Assembly: GCF_036077095.1 (NCBI RefSeq)
Contig: NZ_CP107960.1
Span: 8,122,001 to 8,186,000 of the forward strand
Direction: 5' to 3'
DNA: 64,000 nt
Source: Streptomyces sp. NBC_00376
Lineage (GTDB): Bacteria; Actinomycetota; Actinomycetes; Streptomycetales; Streptomycetaceae
Shown here: positions 15,762 to 24,779 of the stretch, one piece after another
How the letters are laid out: each line of letters begins with the position of its first letter
Position numbering within the stretch: position 1 is the first letter of the stretch
Made by a program: the position numbers and the translations under genes
The notes under the pieces: model-generated
The model's database searches: none
Seen by the model: only the letters and a program-made list of their open reading frames with translations
What the model was told of the DNA's origin: nothing

Positions 15762-16753
15762 CGCGATCCTTGTGTGCTCAGGCGCAGGAAGCCGTAGGAC
15801 AGGACGAATGTGGCAAGGGCCAGGACCACCGCGACAGCCGCGGCGAAGTTGTAGTCGTTGAGGCCGAAGGCAGCCTGGTAGGAGAGCATCACCGGGGTGT
15901 AGTTGCTGCTGATCGCGGCGGTCATGGGGCGCAGCACCATCGGTTCGCCGAACAGTTGCAGCGTGCCGATGATGGAGAAGACGCCGGTCAGGGTGAGGGC
16001 CGGGCGCACCAGCGGCACCTTGATGTGCCAGGCGATCCGGAATCCGGAGCATCCGTCCAGCTCGGCGGCCTCGTACAACTCCTTGGGGACGGACTGCAGC
16101 GAGGTGTAGATGATCAGCATGTTGTAGCCGGTCCAGGACCAGGTGACGATGTTGCCGATCGAGAAGAGGATCACGTCGTGGGAGAGGAAGTCGACGTCCG
16201 CGCCGATGCTCCTGCCGATGTCGTTCAACGGACTGATGCCGGGCATGTAGAGGAAGGCCCACAGCACCGCCGCGATCACACCGGGGATCGCGAACGGCAG
16301 GAAGTACGCCACGCGGAAGAAGCGCTTGAACCGTGCCACTCGGGAGTCGAGGAGCAGGGCGAGGAGCAGGGCGAGACCCAGCATCACCGGCACCTGGACG
16401 AGGCCGAAGAGCAGGACCCTGCCCACGCCCTTCAGGAACGTGCTGTCGGTGAGCACCCGTGTGTAGTTGTCCAGGCCGGCGAAGACGGTGCGTGGTGCCC
16501 CGAAGCCGAGCCCGGAGCGCTCCACCCGGAAGAGGCTCTGATGGACGGCGTAGCCGATCGGGATGACGAACACGGCCAGGAACAGGACGCCGAACGGGGC
16601 GAGCAGCACGGCGGCGGAGCGGTTGCGCCGGGCGGCGAGCCTGCTGCCGGAGCGGCTGCGCGACGGCCGCCGCTCCCGGCCCGGGCCGTGATCGCCCGAC
16701 GGCGCCGGCCGGTCCGCGGCCGGCAGTGTCGGGGAGTCCGCATCGCGGGTCAT
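15758..16753 (-). CDS. Sugar ABC transporter permease, MalF/CUT1 type
   Basis: A 331-aa membrane protein starting at ATG 16753, overlapping the binding protein stop by 4 bp. After a long Arg/Ser-rich cytoplasmic N-terminus come six membrane helices, beginning AAVLLAPFGVLFLAVFVIPI. The EAA loop reads Y-E-A-A-E-L-D-G-C-S-G. It pairs with the MalG-type protein downstream to form the channel of a carbohydrate importer. No ATP-binding subunit is encoded nearby; Streptomyces importers of this class commonly share the MsiK ATPase. Confidence 0.9.
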   Translation of the reverse strand: MTRDADSPTLPAADRPAPSGDHGPGRERRPSRSRSGSRLAARRNRSAAVLLAPFGVLFLAVFVIPIGYAVHQSLFRVERSGLGFGAPRTVFAGLDNYTRVLTDSTFLKGVGRVLLFGLVQVPVMLGLALLLALLLDSRVARFKRFFRVAYFLPFAIPGVIAAVLWAFLYMPGISPLNDIGRSIGADVDFLSHDVILFSIGNIVTWSWTGYNMLIIYTSLQSVPKELYEAAELDGCSGFRIAWHIKVPLVRPALTLTGVFSIIGTLQLFGEPMVLRPMTAAISSNYTPVMLSYQAAFGLNDYNFAAAVAVVLALATFVLSYGFLRLSTQGSR

Positions 16754-18057
16754 CTGACCTTCACGCCCTTGGACTTGATCGCCGAGAGCGTCTTCTTCTG
16801 TACGTTGCTGAACGCGTCGAACAGCGTGCCGGAACCGGCGTAGGCGTTGGCGGTCGCCTCGTCCAGGTCGACACCGAACTGCGACTGCGTGGGACCCCAC
16901 TGCCAGTTCGTGTCCGTGTGCTGGGCGGCTTCGCCGAACACCTTGTAGATGTTCTGGCCGCCGTAGTAGTCCACGCCCTTGTTCACTTCGGGCAGCTCGA
17001 GTCCGGCGGTGGCGGCCGGGTAGATGCCGGTCTTCGTGATCAGGTTCTTGAGGCTGTCGGGGTCGGTGCTCATCCAGGTGGCGAACTCCACTGCCTCGTC
17101 CTTGTGCTGACAGCCCTTGAGCACGGCCGTACTGCCGCCGCCGTCGTTGCCGAACTTCTTCTCCCCGGCGGTCCACTGCGGCATCGGGGCGACGGCGAAC
17201 TTGCCCTTGGCCTTGGGTGCGTTCTGGGCGATCAGCGGGTTCAGCCAGACCGCGCCGATGGCCGTGGCCACCTTGCCGGACTGCAGGCCGCTCCACCATG
17301 CGGGGCTGTAGCCCTGGTCCGTGGCCACCAGCTTCTTCTCCACCAACTGCTGCCAGTAGTCGGCGAGTTGCCCGGACTGGTCGTCGTCGACGCCGACGTG
17401 CCACGCGTCGCCCTCGGTGCCGAACCACTTGGCGCCCTTCTGCCAGGCCAGGCCGGACAGGGTGATCGCCCGCAGGTTCACGATGTGGGCCTCGGGGTCG
17501 GCCTTGTGCAGCTTCTCGGCCGCCTTGGCGTACTCGTCCCAGGTCGTCGGCACCGCGATGCCGTACTTCTTGAAGACGTCCTTGCGGTAGTACATGGCCA
17601 TCGGGCCCGTGTCGACCGGGATGCCGTAGGTCCTGCCCGCGACGGTGACCTGGTTCCACGTCCACGGAACGAACTTGTCCTTCGTGGCACCGGCCTCCTG
17701 GGAGACGTCCTCCAGGGCGCCCTCCAGCAGGAACGTGGGTATGGACTCGAAGCCGATCTGTGCCAGGCAGGGGGCGTTGCCCGCCTTCACCGCCGAGAGC
17801 ATCTTGTCGTAGCCGCCCTGGCCACCGGACGGCAGCTTCTTGAAGGTGACCTTGATGCTCTTGTGGGTGGCGTTGAACAGCTCGGCCGACTTGTCGTAGC
17901 CGGGGGCCCAGCCCCAGAACTCCAGGTGGACGGTGCCGCCGACGGCCTTGTCGTCGCCGCTCCCTCCGCACGCCGCAGCGGTCAGGACCAGGGCGGCCGC
18001 GGACAAACTCCCGAGTACGGCCCGCCTTCTGGAGCGCGCGGCCAACTTAGCAAGCAT
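16750..18057 (-). CDS. Sugar ABC transporter substrate-binding lipoprotein
   Basis: The 435-aa protein begins with an Arg-rich signal peptide (ARSRRRAVLGSLSAAALVLT) and lipobox A-A-A-C, then a family-1 extracellular solute-binding fold with the segment VHLEFWGWAPGYDKSAELFN. GGAAGG lies 9 nt before ATG 18057. It is the first gene of the operon and faces the isomerase/kinase/galactosidase set across a 540-bp regulatory gap with an operator-like site at 18250. It captures a sugar at the outer face and delivers it to the permeases. Aromatic residues suit an oligosaccharide ligand. Confidence 0.9.
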   Translation of the reverse strand: MLAKLAARSRRRAVLGSLSAAALVLTAAACGGSGDDKAVGGTVHLEFWGWAPGYDKSAELFNATHKSIKVTFKKLPSGGQGGYDKMLSAVKAGNAPCLAQIGFESIPTFLLEGALEDVSQEAGATKDKFVPWTWNQVTVAGRTYGIPVDTGPMAMYYRKDVFKKYGIAVPTTWDEYAKAAEKLHKADPEAHIVNLRAITLSGLAWQKGAKWFGTEGDAWHVGVDDDQSGQLADYWQQLVEKKLVATDQGYSPAWWSGLQSGKVATAIGAVWLNPLIAQNAPKAKGKFAVAPMPQWTAGEKKFGNDGGGSTAVLKGCQHKDEAVEFATWMSTDPDSLKNLITKTGIYPAATAGLELPEVNKGVDYYGGQNIYKVFGEAAQHTDTNWQWGPTQSQFGVDLDEATANAYAGSGTLFDAFSNVQKKTLSAIKSKGVKVR

Positions 18058-18598
18058 TTATGTGCACCTTCCCGTTGCGAAGAACTGGCAATTGCTCAGA
18101 TTCTTGGGCGCGTTGAACGTGAGGAGCCTGGTGCTGCCCTCGAAGGTCGAGGGGTGGGGCTGTAGTTTCCCGAGGCGCTGAGGTCCGGTACTTGTATCCA
18201 TCGCGAGGCGAAGCTCAGTATTTGTGGGGCACTCCGTGACGTCAAGACCATAGATCGGATACATTCCATCCGTAGAGATCCGTAGCTCCGAAATATCGGA
18301 TGGGCATTGAAGCCGCTGCGAGCCTGCCTTCATCACCGCGGCGGCCGTGATCCCGCCGTCGGACACCAGGCCGGGACCGGACCGGCGCCTGGAGCGCCGT
18401 GGGGAGGCTGAGCGGACCGCAGGGCGACGGCGACCCGGTCGCCGTCGCCCCCAACCGTCCCGACCATGGCGCGGTCGGCGCCTGCGCCGCTCGTCCCCGG
18501 CGTCACGCCCAGTGTGGTGCTCCCGGCCCTCGTTGCAGGAGCGGCCTGAGCCGCACGATCAGCAAGCCCTACCGAGAGACAGAAAGGCTGACACCGTC
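18058..18598. promoter_or_regulatory. Divergent promoter region
   Basis: The 540 bp between the binding protein gene and the isomerase-like gene must contain both promoters. The operator-like 15-mer at 18250-18264 is the clearest element. Repeats of ATCCGTAG at 18269-18284 and CGAAATATCGGAT at 18289-18301 may extend the regulatory site. No small gene is supported. Confidence 0.55.
18250..18264. promoter_or_regulatory. GntR/FCD-type operator candidate O1
   Basis: ATAGATCGGATACAT, matching the window-wide near-palindrome ATGTATC-N-GATACAT with one strong half (GATACAT). It lies about 195 bp upstream of the binding protein start. Confidence 0.55.
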
Positions 18599-20302
18599 AT
18601 GTCGGAAGTTCGCGGCTATGAAGCCGAACCGTGTTACAGCATCTCCGCGGAGGTGGGCGCCGGGTACCGGGAGGCGGTCGCCGGACTCGCCCCGGGTCTC
18701 GTCCTCGCCGTCGACGGCCCGGTTGCGGTGGACTGGGAGGCGGTTGCCGCCGGGATCTGTGAGGCGCTGGCCGCCCGCGCCGTCGCGACCAAACAGACCG
18801 ACCTGCGCGAGCACTTCGCGCCCTGGCCGGACGTCCTCGCCCTGACCGCCTCCGCAGTACTGGAGGACGACCCGGACTTCGCCCCGCTGTCCCGGGCCGG
18901 GCTCGCCGACTTCTTCGCCGGGCTGCCGGAGCCCGGGGCCGCCGACGACACCGTGACGGTCGTCTTCGGACCGGGCGCGGCCCTGGTGCCGCACGACCGG
19001 CTCTGGTACGCGGACCTGCCCAAGCGGTACGCCGAGGCCCAGATCACCGGCGGGACCGGCCGCAACCTGGGGCAGCCTGCCGGTACCGGGGCGGGTACGA
19101 CCCGTCGGCTCTTCTACATCGACTGGCCCGTCCTCGACCGGCACCGCGACACCCTCGTGTCCGGCCTCGACCTGTGGCTGGACACCCAGGACGCGCAGGC
19201 CCCGTCCTGGCTGGAGGGCGTCGCCCTGCGCGCTGCCCTCGCAGATCTGGCCGGGCGGCCCTTCCGTACCCGCCCCACCTTCAACACCACGTCCTGGGGC
19301 GGACATTGGGCCCAGGAGCAGCTCGGCTTCAACCAGGAGGCGGCCAACACCGCGCTGGGCTACGAGCTCATCGCTCCCGAGAGCGGGATTCTGGTGGGTA
19401 CGCCGGACGGTCCGCGGGTCGAGGTGCCCCTGCAGGCACTGGTCGCCTCGCACCCCGAGGCGATCCTCGGCGACGACGTGCACGCGAGGTTCGGCACCTC
19501 GTTCCCGATCCGCTTCGACTACCTCGACACCGTCGGCGGCGGCAACCTCTCCGTCCACTGCCACCCGCAGTCGGACTACATGCGCCGCGTATTCGGATGG
19601 CCGTACACCCAGCACGAGACCTACTACATGATGCTCGGCGGGCCCGGCCGGCAGGTGTTCCTGGGGCTGCGCCAGGACGCCGACCTCTCGGCCTTCCGGC
19701 ACGAGGCGGACCGGGCGTTCCACGACGGCGTGCCGTTCGACATCGAACAGTACGTCCAGACCTTCCCGGCCGATCCGCACCAGATCTTCCTCATCCCGGG
19801 CGGCACCCCGCACGGCAGCGGCGAGGGCAATGTCGTTCTCGAGATCAGCGCGACGCCGTACCTGTACAGCCTTCGCCTCTACGACTGGCTGCGCAAGGAC
19901 AGCGAAGGCAGGCAGCGGCCGGTCCACGTCGGCCACGCGTTCGAAAACTTGGACCCGGACCGGTCGGGGGAAGCCGTGGCCAGGGACCTGGTCCCCACGC
20001 CGCGCACCCTGCGCTCGGGCGACGGCTGGCACGAGGACGTCATCGGCCGCCTCCCGGAGATGTTCTTCGAGGTCCGGCGGATCGCACTGGCGCCGGACAC
20101 CGTCGCGGACGACGACACGGACCACCGCTTCCACGTCCTCAACGTCGTGGAGGGCGACGGAATCGTCCTGGAGACCAGTAGCGGCCACCGCCATGTGCTG
20201 GCGTACGCCGAGACACTGACCGTGCCCGCCGCGGTCGGCGCCTACCGGGTGCGGGCCCTGGGCGGGGGACCGGTGCGCTATGTGAAGGCGCTGGTGCGGT
20301 GA
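18599..20302 (+). CDS. Class I mannose-6-phosphate isomerase-like protein with extra N-terminal domain
   Basis: A 567-aa protein, well above the about 390 aa of type I isomerases. The C-terminal two thirds carry the cupin core: Q-E-A-A-N near 245, V-H-C-H-P-Q, Q-H-E-T-Y-Y and later G-G-T-P-H-G, which supply the usual Gln/His/Glu/His zinc ligands. The first 190 residues include GLVLAVDGPVAVDWEAVAAG and resemble a degenerate P-loop sugar-kinase domain without a usable GKS/T motif. ATG 18599 follows AAAGG at 11 nt. It overlaps the ROK kinase by 4 bp. Expected role: isomerisation of a hexose phosphate. Confidence 0.8.
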   Translation: MSEVRGYEAEPCYSISAEVGAGYREAVAGLAPGLVLAVDGPVAVDWEAVAAGICEALAARAVATKQTDLREHFAPWPDVLALTASAVLEDDPDFAPLSRAGLADFFAGLPEPGAADDTVTVVFGPGAALVPHDRLWYADLPKRYAEAQITGGTGRNLGQPAGTGAGTTRRLFYIDWPVLDRHRDTLVSGLDLWLDTQDAQAPSWLEGVALRAALADLAGRPFRTRPTFNTTSWGGHWAQEQLGFNQEAANTALGYELIAPESGILVGTPDGPRVEVPLQALVASHPEAILGDDVHARFGTSFPIRFDYLDTVGGGNLSVHCHPQSDYMRRVFGWPYTQHETYYMMLGGPGRQVFLGLRQDADLSAFRHEADRAFHDGVPFDIEQYVQTFPADPHQIFLIPGGTPHGSGEGNVVLEISATPYLYSLRLYDWLRKDSEGRQRPVHVGHAFENLDPDRSGEAVARDLVPTPRTLRSGDGWHEDVIGRLPEMFFEVRRIALAPDTVADDDTDHRFHVLNVVEGDGIVLETSSGHRHVLAYAETLTVPAAVGAYRVRALGGGPVRYVKALVR

Positions 20303-21246
20303 GCCCCGCCGACGAGGCCACCGTCTCGGTCCTCGAGGTCGGCGGCACCCATGTGACCGCGGCCGGTGTCGACATCCGCGCCCGCAGTCTCCGGTCCGGC
20401 CGCTCGTTCCGTGAGGCGGTGGACAGCGACGGCAGTGCCGAGGAGATCCTGTCGGCCCTCGTCCGCTGCGCCGACCGGCTGTCCGGCCTCGGCACGGGCC
20501 CATGGGCCGTGGCACTGCCCGGTCCGTTCGACTACGAGCGCGGGATCGGGCGGTTCGAAGGGGTCGGCAAGTTCGAAGCCCTGCGGGGGGTCGATCTGCG
20601 GGCCGCCCTGACGGCGTCACTGCCCGGCGCCACCGCGCTCAGCTTCTGCAACGACGCGGAGGCGTTCGTGCTCGGCGAGTGGTGGGCCGGGGCGGCGCGC
20701 GGGCACCGCACCGCCGCCGGTATCACCCTCGGGACCGGTGTGGGTTCCTGCTTCCTGCGCGACGGCCGGATACTGCGGCACGGCCCCGGGGTCCCTCCCG
20801 AAGGCTGGGTCCACAACCTGCGCTACGCGGGCGGACCCCTGGAGGAGACGGTGTCCCGGCGTGCCCTGCGGCGGGCCTACGCACGGGCGACCGGCGCGGC
20901 GCCGCCCGACGTCCGGGAGATCGCCCGGCGGGCGCGGCAGGGGGACCGGGCCGCGGCGGAGGTGTTCACCGAGACGTTCCGTGCCCTGGGAAAGGTGCTC
21001 GGGCCACTGCTCGCCGCCTTCGAGCCGACGGTTCTGGTGGTCGGGGGCGCGATCGCGGGGGCCTGGGACCTCCTGGCCGAGCCGCTGCGCTCAGGGCTCA
21101 CCGAGGCCGATCCGGTCCGCAACCGACGCGTCGTCATCACCCCGGCACACCGGCCGGACGAGGCCCCGCTGCTCGGCGCGGCTTACCTGGCCGGGGTGTG
21201 CGGCCGGCCGGGCGACCGTACCGCGCCGCTCGGAGACTCCCGCTGA
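20299..21246 (+). CDS. ROK-family sugar kinase
   Basis: The 315-aa protein starts at GTG 20299 within the stop of the isomerase-like gene (GTGA). The phosphate loop VLEVGGTHVTAAG, the sugar-binding ALPGPFDY, the catalytic N-D-A-E-A and the second phosphate loop G-T-G-V-G-S are all visible. The Cys-rich zinc motif of typical ROK glucokinases is absent: the region reads EGWVHNLRYAGGPLEE. It should phosphorylate a hexose entering through the divergent importer or released by the GH35 enzyme next door; its lack of a DNA-binding domain makes it a kinase and not a repressor. Confidence 0.85.
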   Translation: MSPADEATVSVLEVGGTHVTAAGVDIRARSLRSGRSFREAVDSDGSAEEILSALVRCADRLSGLGTGPWAVALPGPFDYERGIGRFEGVGKFEALRGVDLRAALTASLPGATALSFCNDAEAFVLGEWWAGAARGHRTAAGITLGTGVGSCFLRDGRILRHGPGVPPEGWVHNLRYAGGPLEETVSRRALRRAYARATGAAPPDVREIARRARQGDRAAAEVFTETFRALGKVLGPLLAAFEPTVLVVGGAIAGAWDLLAEPLRSGLTEADPVRNRRVVITPAHRPDEAPLLGAAYLAGVCGRPGDRTAPLGDSR

Positions 21247-21309
21247 CACCGGCCCGGCACGTGCGACGAGGCCTCCTCCATCCACACCACCGACCCCCTG
21301 GGAACAGCT

Positions 21310-23079
21310 GTGACCCCTCCCCGTTCCACCGCCGAACTGATCGTGACCGAGCGCGGCTTCCTGCGCGCCGGACGCCCCCACCAGATCGTCTCCGCCGCCA
21401 TCCACTACTTCCGTGTCCACCCCGAACTGTGGGAGGACCGGCTGCTGCGGCTGCGCGCCATGGGCGTCAACACCGTCGAGACCTATATCGCCTGGAATCT
21501 GCACCAGCCGGCTCCCGGGCAGACCGACTTCTCCGGACAGGCCGATGTCGCCCGCTTCCTGCGCACCGCTGCCCGGCTCGACCTGGACGTGATCGTGCGA
21601 CCCGGCCCCTACATCTGCGCCGAGTGGGAGTTCGGCGGCCTCCCCGCATGGCTGCTGGCCGACCCCGGGCTGCGGCTGCGCCGCACCGACGACCGCTATC
21701 TGGCCGCCGTGGACGCCTGGTTCGACCAGTTGATCCCAGTCCTGCGCCCCCTGCTCGCCGGCCGGGGCGGGCCGGTGATCGCCGTCCAGGTCGAGAACGA
21801 GTACGGCAGTTACGGCCATGACACCCCCTACCTCGACCATCTGCGGCAGGGCCTGGTCCGACGCGGCGTGGACTGCCTGCTGTTCACCGCCGACGGAGCC
21901 ACTGACGGCGTACTGCGCGGGGGCATGCTGCCCGGCACCCTGGCGACCGCGACCTTCGGCTCGCAGCCCGAGGAGTCACTGGCGACCTTGCGCCGCCACC
22001 AGCCGACCGGCCCGCTGATGTGCTCCGAGTACTGGCACGGCTGGTTCGACCACTGGGGCGAGCACCACCACGTACGGAACGCGGACGAGGCCGCCGGGGA
22101 GCTGGACCGGATGCTGACTCAGGGCGCCTCGGTCAACATCTACATGGGCCACGGCGGCACGAACTTCGGGTGGTGGAACGGAGCCAACCACAACGAGACC
22201 GACTACCAGCCCACCTGCACCAGCTACGACTACGACGCTCCGGTCGGTGAGGCCGGCGAGCTGACCGAGAAGTTCCACGCGTTCCGCGCGGTGATCGAGC
22301 GGCACCGTGGCCCGATCCCGTACGCGATACCCGCGACACCGGACCGGCTCGCCCCGCAGACGGTACGGCCGAACGGTGCGGTGGCGCTGGCGGACTGCCT
22401 CGACGTGCTCTCCACTCCTCGGCAGCGGCTCTCACCGGAACCGATGGAGGTGCTGGGCCAGTCACTGGGGCTGATCCACTACCGCACGTGGCTCCGTGGC
22501 TCCTTCCCCGACTCGACCCTGCGCGTGCACGGCCTCGCGGACCGGGCCCAGGTGTTCCTCGACGGAGTGCCGCTGGGCGTCCTGGAGCGGACAGGGCCGC
22601 TCGACGCGCTGCCGATCAACGTCCCCGACACCGGTGCCGAACTCGACCTGCTGGTGGAGAACATGGGACGGATCAACTACGGCCCCTTGCTGGAGGATCG
22701 CAAGGGCATCAGCGGCGGCGTCCGGATCGACGGCCAGTACCAGTTCGACTGGGAGATCCGCCCCCTCCCGCTGACCGATCTGGCAGGCCTGCGGTTCGGG
22801 GCCGCCGAACAGATCGAGGGCCCGGCCTTTCACCGTGCGACGCTGGAGGTACCGGAACCGGCCGACGGTTTCCTGGCCCTGCCGGGCTGGACCAAGGGCC
22901 AGGTGTGGCTGAACGGCTTCGCCCTCGGCCGTTACTGGGACCGCGGACCCCAGCGCACCCTGTACGCCCCCGCCCCGGTGTGGCGGGCCGGCCGAAATGA
23001 ACTCGTGATCCTGGAACTGCACCGGCCGGGCGAGCGGATCGAACTCTGCGACGTCCCGGATCTGGGCCCGACCGACTGA
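21310..23079 (+). CDS. GH35 beta-galactosidase
   Basis: A 589-aa enzyme starting at GTG 21310, with no signal peptide, so probably cytoplasmic. The TIM barrel has the GH35 marks RPGPYICAEWEFGG (97-110), V-E-N-E164-Y-G with Glu164 as acid/base, and C-S-E240-Y-W-H-G-W with Glu240 as nucleophile. C-terminal jelly-roll segments (LDGVPLGVLERTG; KGQVWLNGFALGRYW) complete the fold. It hydrolyses terminal beta-galactosides, most simply oligosaccharides imported by the ABC system to the left, with the ROK kinase and isomerase acting next. Short bacterial GH35 enzymes of 580-600 aa are common. Confidence 0.92.
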   Translation: MTPPRSTAELIVTERGFLRAGRPHQIVSAAIHYFRVHPELWEDRLLRLRAMGVNTVETYIAWNLHQPAPGQTDFSGQADVARFLRTAARLDLDVIVRPGPYICAEWEFGGLPAWLLADPGLRLRRTDDRYLAAVDAWFDQLIPVLRPLLAGRGGPVIAVQVENEYGSYGHDTPYLDHLRQGLVRRGVDCLLFTADGATDGVLRGGMLPGTLATATFGSQPEESLATLRRHQPTGPLMCSEYWHGWFDHWGEHHHVRNADEAAGELDRMLTQGASVNIYMGHGGTNFGWWNGANHNETDYQPTCTSYDYDAPVGEAGELTEKFHAFRAVIERHRGPIPYAIPATPDRLAPQTVRPNGAVALADCLDVLSTPRQRLSPEPMEVLGQSLGLIHYRTWLRGSFPDSTLRVHGLADRAQVFLDGVPLGVLERTGPLDALPINVPDTGAELDLLVENMGRINYGPLLEDRKGISGGVRIDGQYQFDWEIRPLPLTDLAGLRFGAAEQIEGPAFHRATLEVPEPADGFLALPGWTKGQVWLNGFALGRYWDRGPQRTLYAPAPVWRAGRNELVILELHRPGERIELCDVPDLGPTD

Positions 23080-23096
23080 CCTCCGGACTGCCAAGG

Positions 23097-23129
23097 GGCT
23101 CCGGTCCGTATTCCTTCCGGACCGGAGCC
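23097..23129. terminator. Bidirectional terminator between convergent genes
   Basis: Perfect 12-bp stem GGCTCCGGTCCG / CGGACCGGAGCC with a 9-nt loop, in the 106-bp gap between the galactosidase and dehydrogenase stops. Confidence 0.75.
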
Positions 23130-23185
23130 GCTTGAAGCGAGTCCCGGAGCACCGACGGGATTCCGCCGGCTTCCGTCTGTCTGAA

Positions 23186-24355
23186 TCAGCTCTGGCCGTG
23201 CCCGAAGTACGCGGCCAACTCCCGGTCCGGGGCCGCGACCTCGACGGCCCGGCCGCCGTCCCGCAACGACATGGTGGCCGCGTAGCCGGCGGCCACCGCT
23301 TCGCGGGCCGCGACGGGCGAGGTGACGGTGGCTCCGCCGTCCCGCGCGAACCGCAGGAACTCCGCCATCAGCACGGGATCGGCGCCCCCGTGCGTGCCGG
23401 TCGGTGTGTGCACGGGCACCACCAGATCGGCCTCGGCGCGGCCGTCGGAGCGGCGGTTCCACACGTGGACCTCCGCTCCCTCCGAGTCGCCGAAGTTCTC
23501 CAGGCGCCCCTCGGTGCCGATCACCGTGTAGTTGCGCCAGTAGTCGGGGGTGTAGTGACACTGCTGGTAGCTCGCGAAAACTCCGTTGTCCAGCTGCATC
23601 TGCATCATGCTCAGGTCCTCCACGTCCACCACCGGGTGGAGACCGGTCTGGGTGAGCGGCGGCCAGTTCTCCGTCGACAGCCACTCGGTCATCCGCTCCC
23701 CGCTGCGGTCGCGGTGTGAGTCGATGTCCCCGTAGACCGTCAGCCCGCCCATGGCGTTCACCCGCCGGGTGTAGCCGTCGGCCAGCCAATGGATGACATC
23801 AATGTCGTGCGCGCCCTTCTGCAGCAGCAGGCCGGTGGTGCGGCGTCGGTCCGCGTGCCAGTCCTTGAAGTAGAAGTCCCCGCCGTGGCCGACGAAATGG
23901 CGGCACCAGATGGCCTTGACCTCGCCGATCGCCCCCTTGACGATCAGTTCACGCATGGCCACCACGACCGGCATGTGGCGCATGTTGTGGCCCACGTACA
24001 ACGGGGTCCGATGCCGGTGAGCCGCCGCGAGCAGCCGGTCGCACCCCTCGGTGGTGATCGCCATCGGTTTGTCCAGGAACACCGGTACACCGGCCTGAAG
24101 GAAGTCCAGGCCGATCTCCCCGTGCGTGTGGTCCGGAGTCAGCACCAGCACGCCGTCGAGTCCCGCGTCGAGCAGCTCGTGGTGATCGGCGGCGGTCCGC
24201 ACCCGGGTGCCGAATCGCTGTTCGGCGCGCGTCAGCAACTGCCGGTCGCGGTCGCAGGCGGCGGCCACCAGTGAGCCCGAACCGGGCCGGTGGGCCAGGT
24301 CGGCCAGGTCGCTGCGATTACCCAGGCCGATGACGCCGAGCCTGATGTCGTCCAA
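23186..24355 (-). CDS. Gfo/Idh/MocA-family oxidoreductase
   Basis: TTG 24355 is taken as start (389 aa) because AAAGGG lies 8 nt before it and the Rossmann fold begins at once (RLGVIGLGNRSDLADLA); a longer frame to 24436 adds unrelated sequence. The family's E-K-P is D-K-P here (FLDKPMAIT), and the catalytic-side motif is GAHDIDVIHWLAD with His for substrate activation. It is a cytoplasmic NAD(P)-dependent sugar or sugar-acid dehydrogenase. Operator candidate O2 lies 55 bp upstream, and the gene is divergent from the GntR regulator, so it is likely under sugar-responsive control. Confidence 0.88.
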   Translation of the reverse strand: MDDIRLGVIGLGNRSDLADLAHRPGSGSLVAAACDRDRQLLTRAEQRFGTRVRTAADHHELLDAGLDGVLVLTPDHTHGEIGLDFLQAGVPVFLDKPMAITTEGCDRLLAAAHRHRTPLYVGHNMRHMPVVVAMRELIVKGAIGEVKAIWCRHFVGHGGDFYFKDWHADRRRTTGLLLQKGAHDIDVIHWLADGYTRRVNAMGGLTVYGDIDSHRDRSGERMTEWLSTENWPPLTQTGLHPVVDVEDLSMMQMQLDNGVFASYQQCHYTPDYWRNYTVIGTEGRLENFGDSEGAEVHVWNRRSDGRAEADLVVPVHTPTGTHGGADPVLMAEFLRFARDGGATVTSPVAAREAVAAGYAATMSLRDGGRAVEVAAPDRELAAYFGHGQS

Positions 24356-24409
24356 GGTGCTTGCCCTTTCAGAAGGTTTCGACCCCAGCAGAGCGAGGAT
24401 GACCGGATG

Positions 24410-24424
24410 ATAGATCTGGAACAT
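24410..24424. promoter_or_regulatory. GntR/FCD-type operator candidate O2
   Basis: ATAGATCTGGAACAT, 55 bp upstream of the TTG start of the Gfo/Idh/MocA gene. Confidence 0.5.
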
Positions 24425-24642
24425 ATCCGGTTGCATGGTGGGATTGTCTTGATTCTGAGGGGGTCGGGATGGTGTCGACCACCAGGGCGGCCGCGCTCTC
24501 GGAGGTGCTGCGGCCGGGCAGAGAAGGATGTTGCCCCGGTGAGAGGTGGGGCGAGGTGGTCGGTGCGGGACGGAACGAGTCTGAGTTCACCGGATCCTGG
24601 CGTCAAGAGTTTGGATGTGATTCACTGACCCCGAATTGGCTG

Positions 24643-24657
24643 ATGTATCAGAAACAT
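24643..24657. promoter_or_regulatory. GntR/FCD-type operator candidate O3
   Basis: ATGTATCAGAAACAT, close to a perfect ATGT(A/T)TC palindrome, 123 bp upstream of the GntR regulator start. It is well placed for autoregulation. Confidence 0.55.
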
Positions 24658-24779
24658 ATCGCAGATGGTGCGTCTCTGCGTCGTTCGGCAACCTCACGCC
24701 CGACGTGGACCGCCGTACCGTCCGGACCGCCGTGACATGGATCGACGGAGAAGTGGACCGACGTGAAAGGGGAGTGCCG

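Larger units (their letters stand above)
24356..24779. promoter_or_regulatory. Divergent regulatory region
   Basis: 424 bp between the dehydrogenase and the GntR regulator. It holds two operator candidates (24410-24424 and 24643-24657), one near each gene. No supported gene lies inside; the regulator frame could extend upstream to 24636 but lacks a ribosome binding site there. Confidence 0.6.

Noticed and set aside
18347..18598. Upstream extension of the isomerase-like gene
   Set aside because: The added residues are Arg/Pro-rich shadow sequence; ATG 18599 has AAAGG upstream and a normal protein start.
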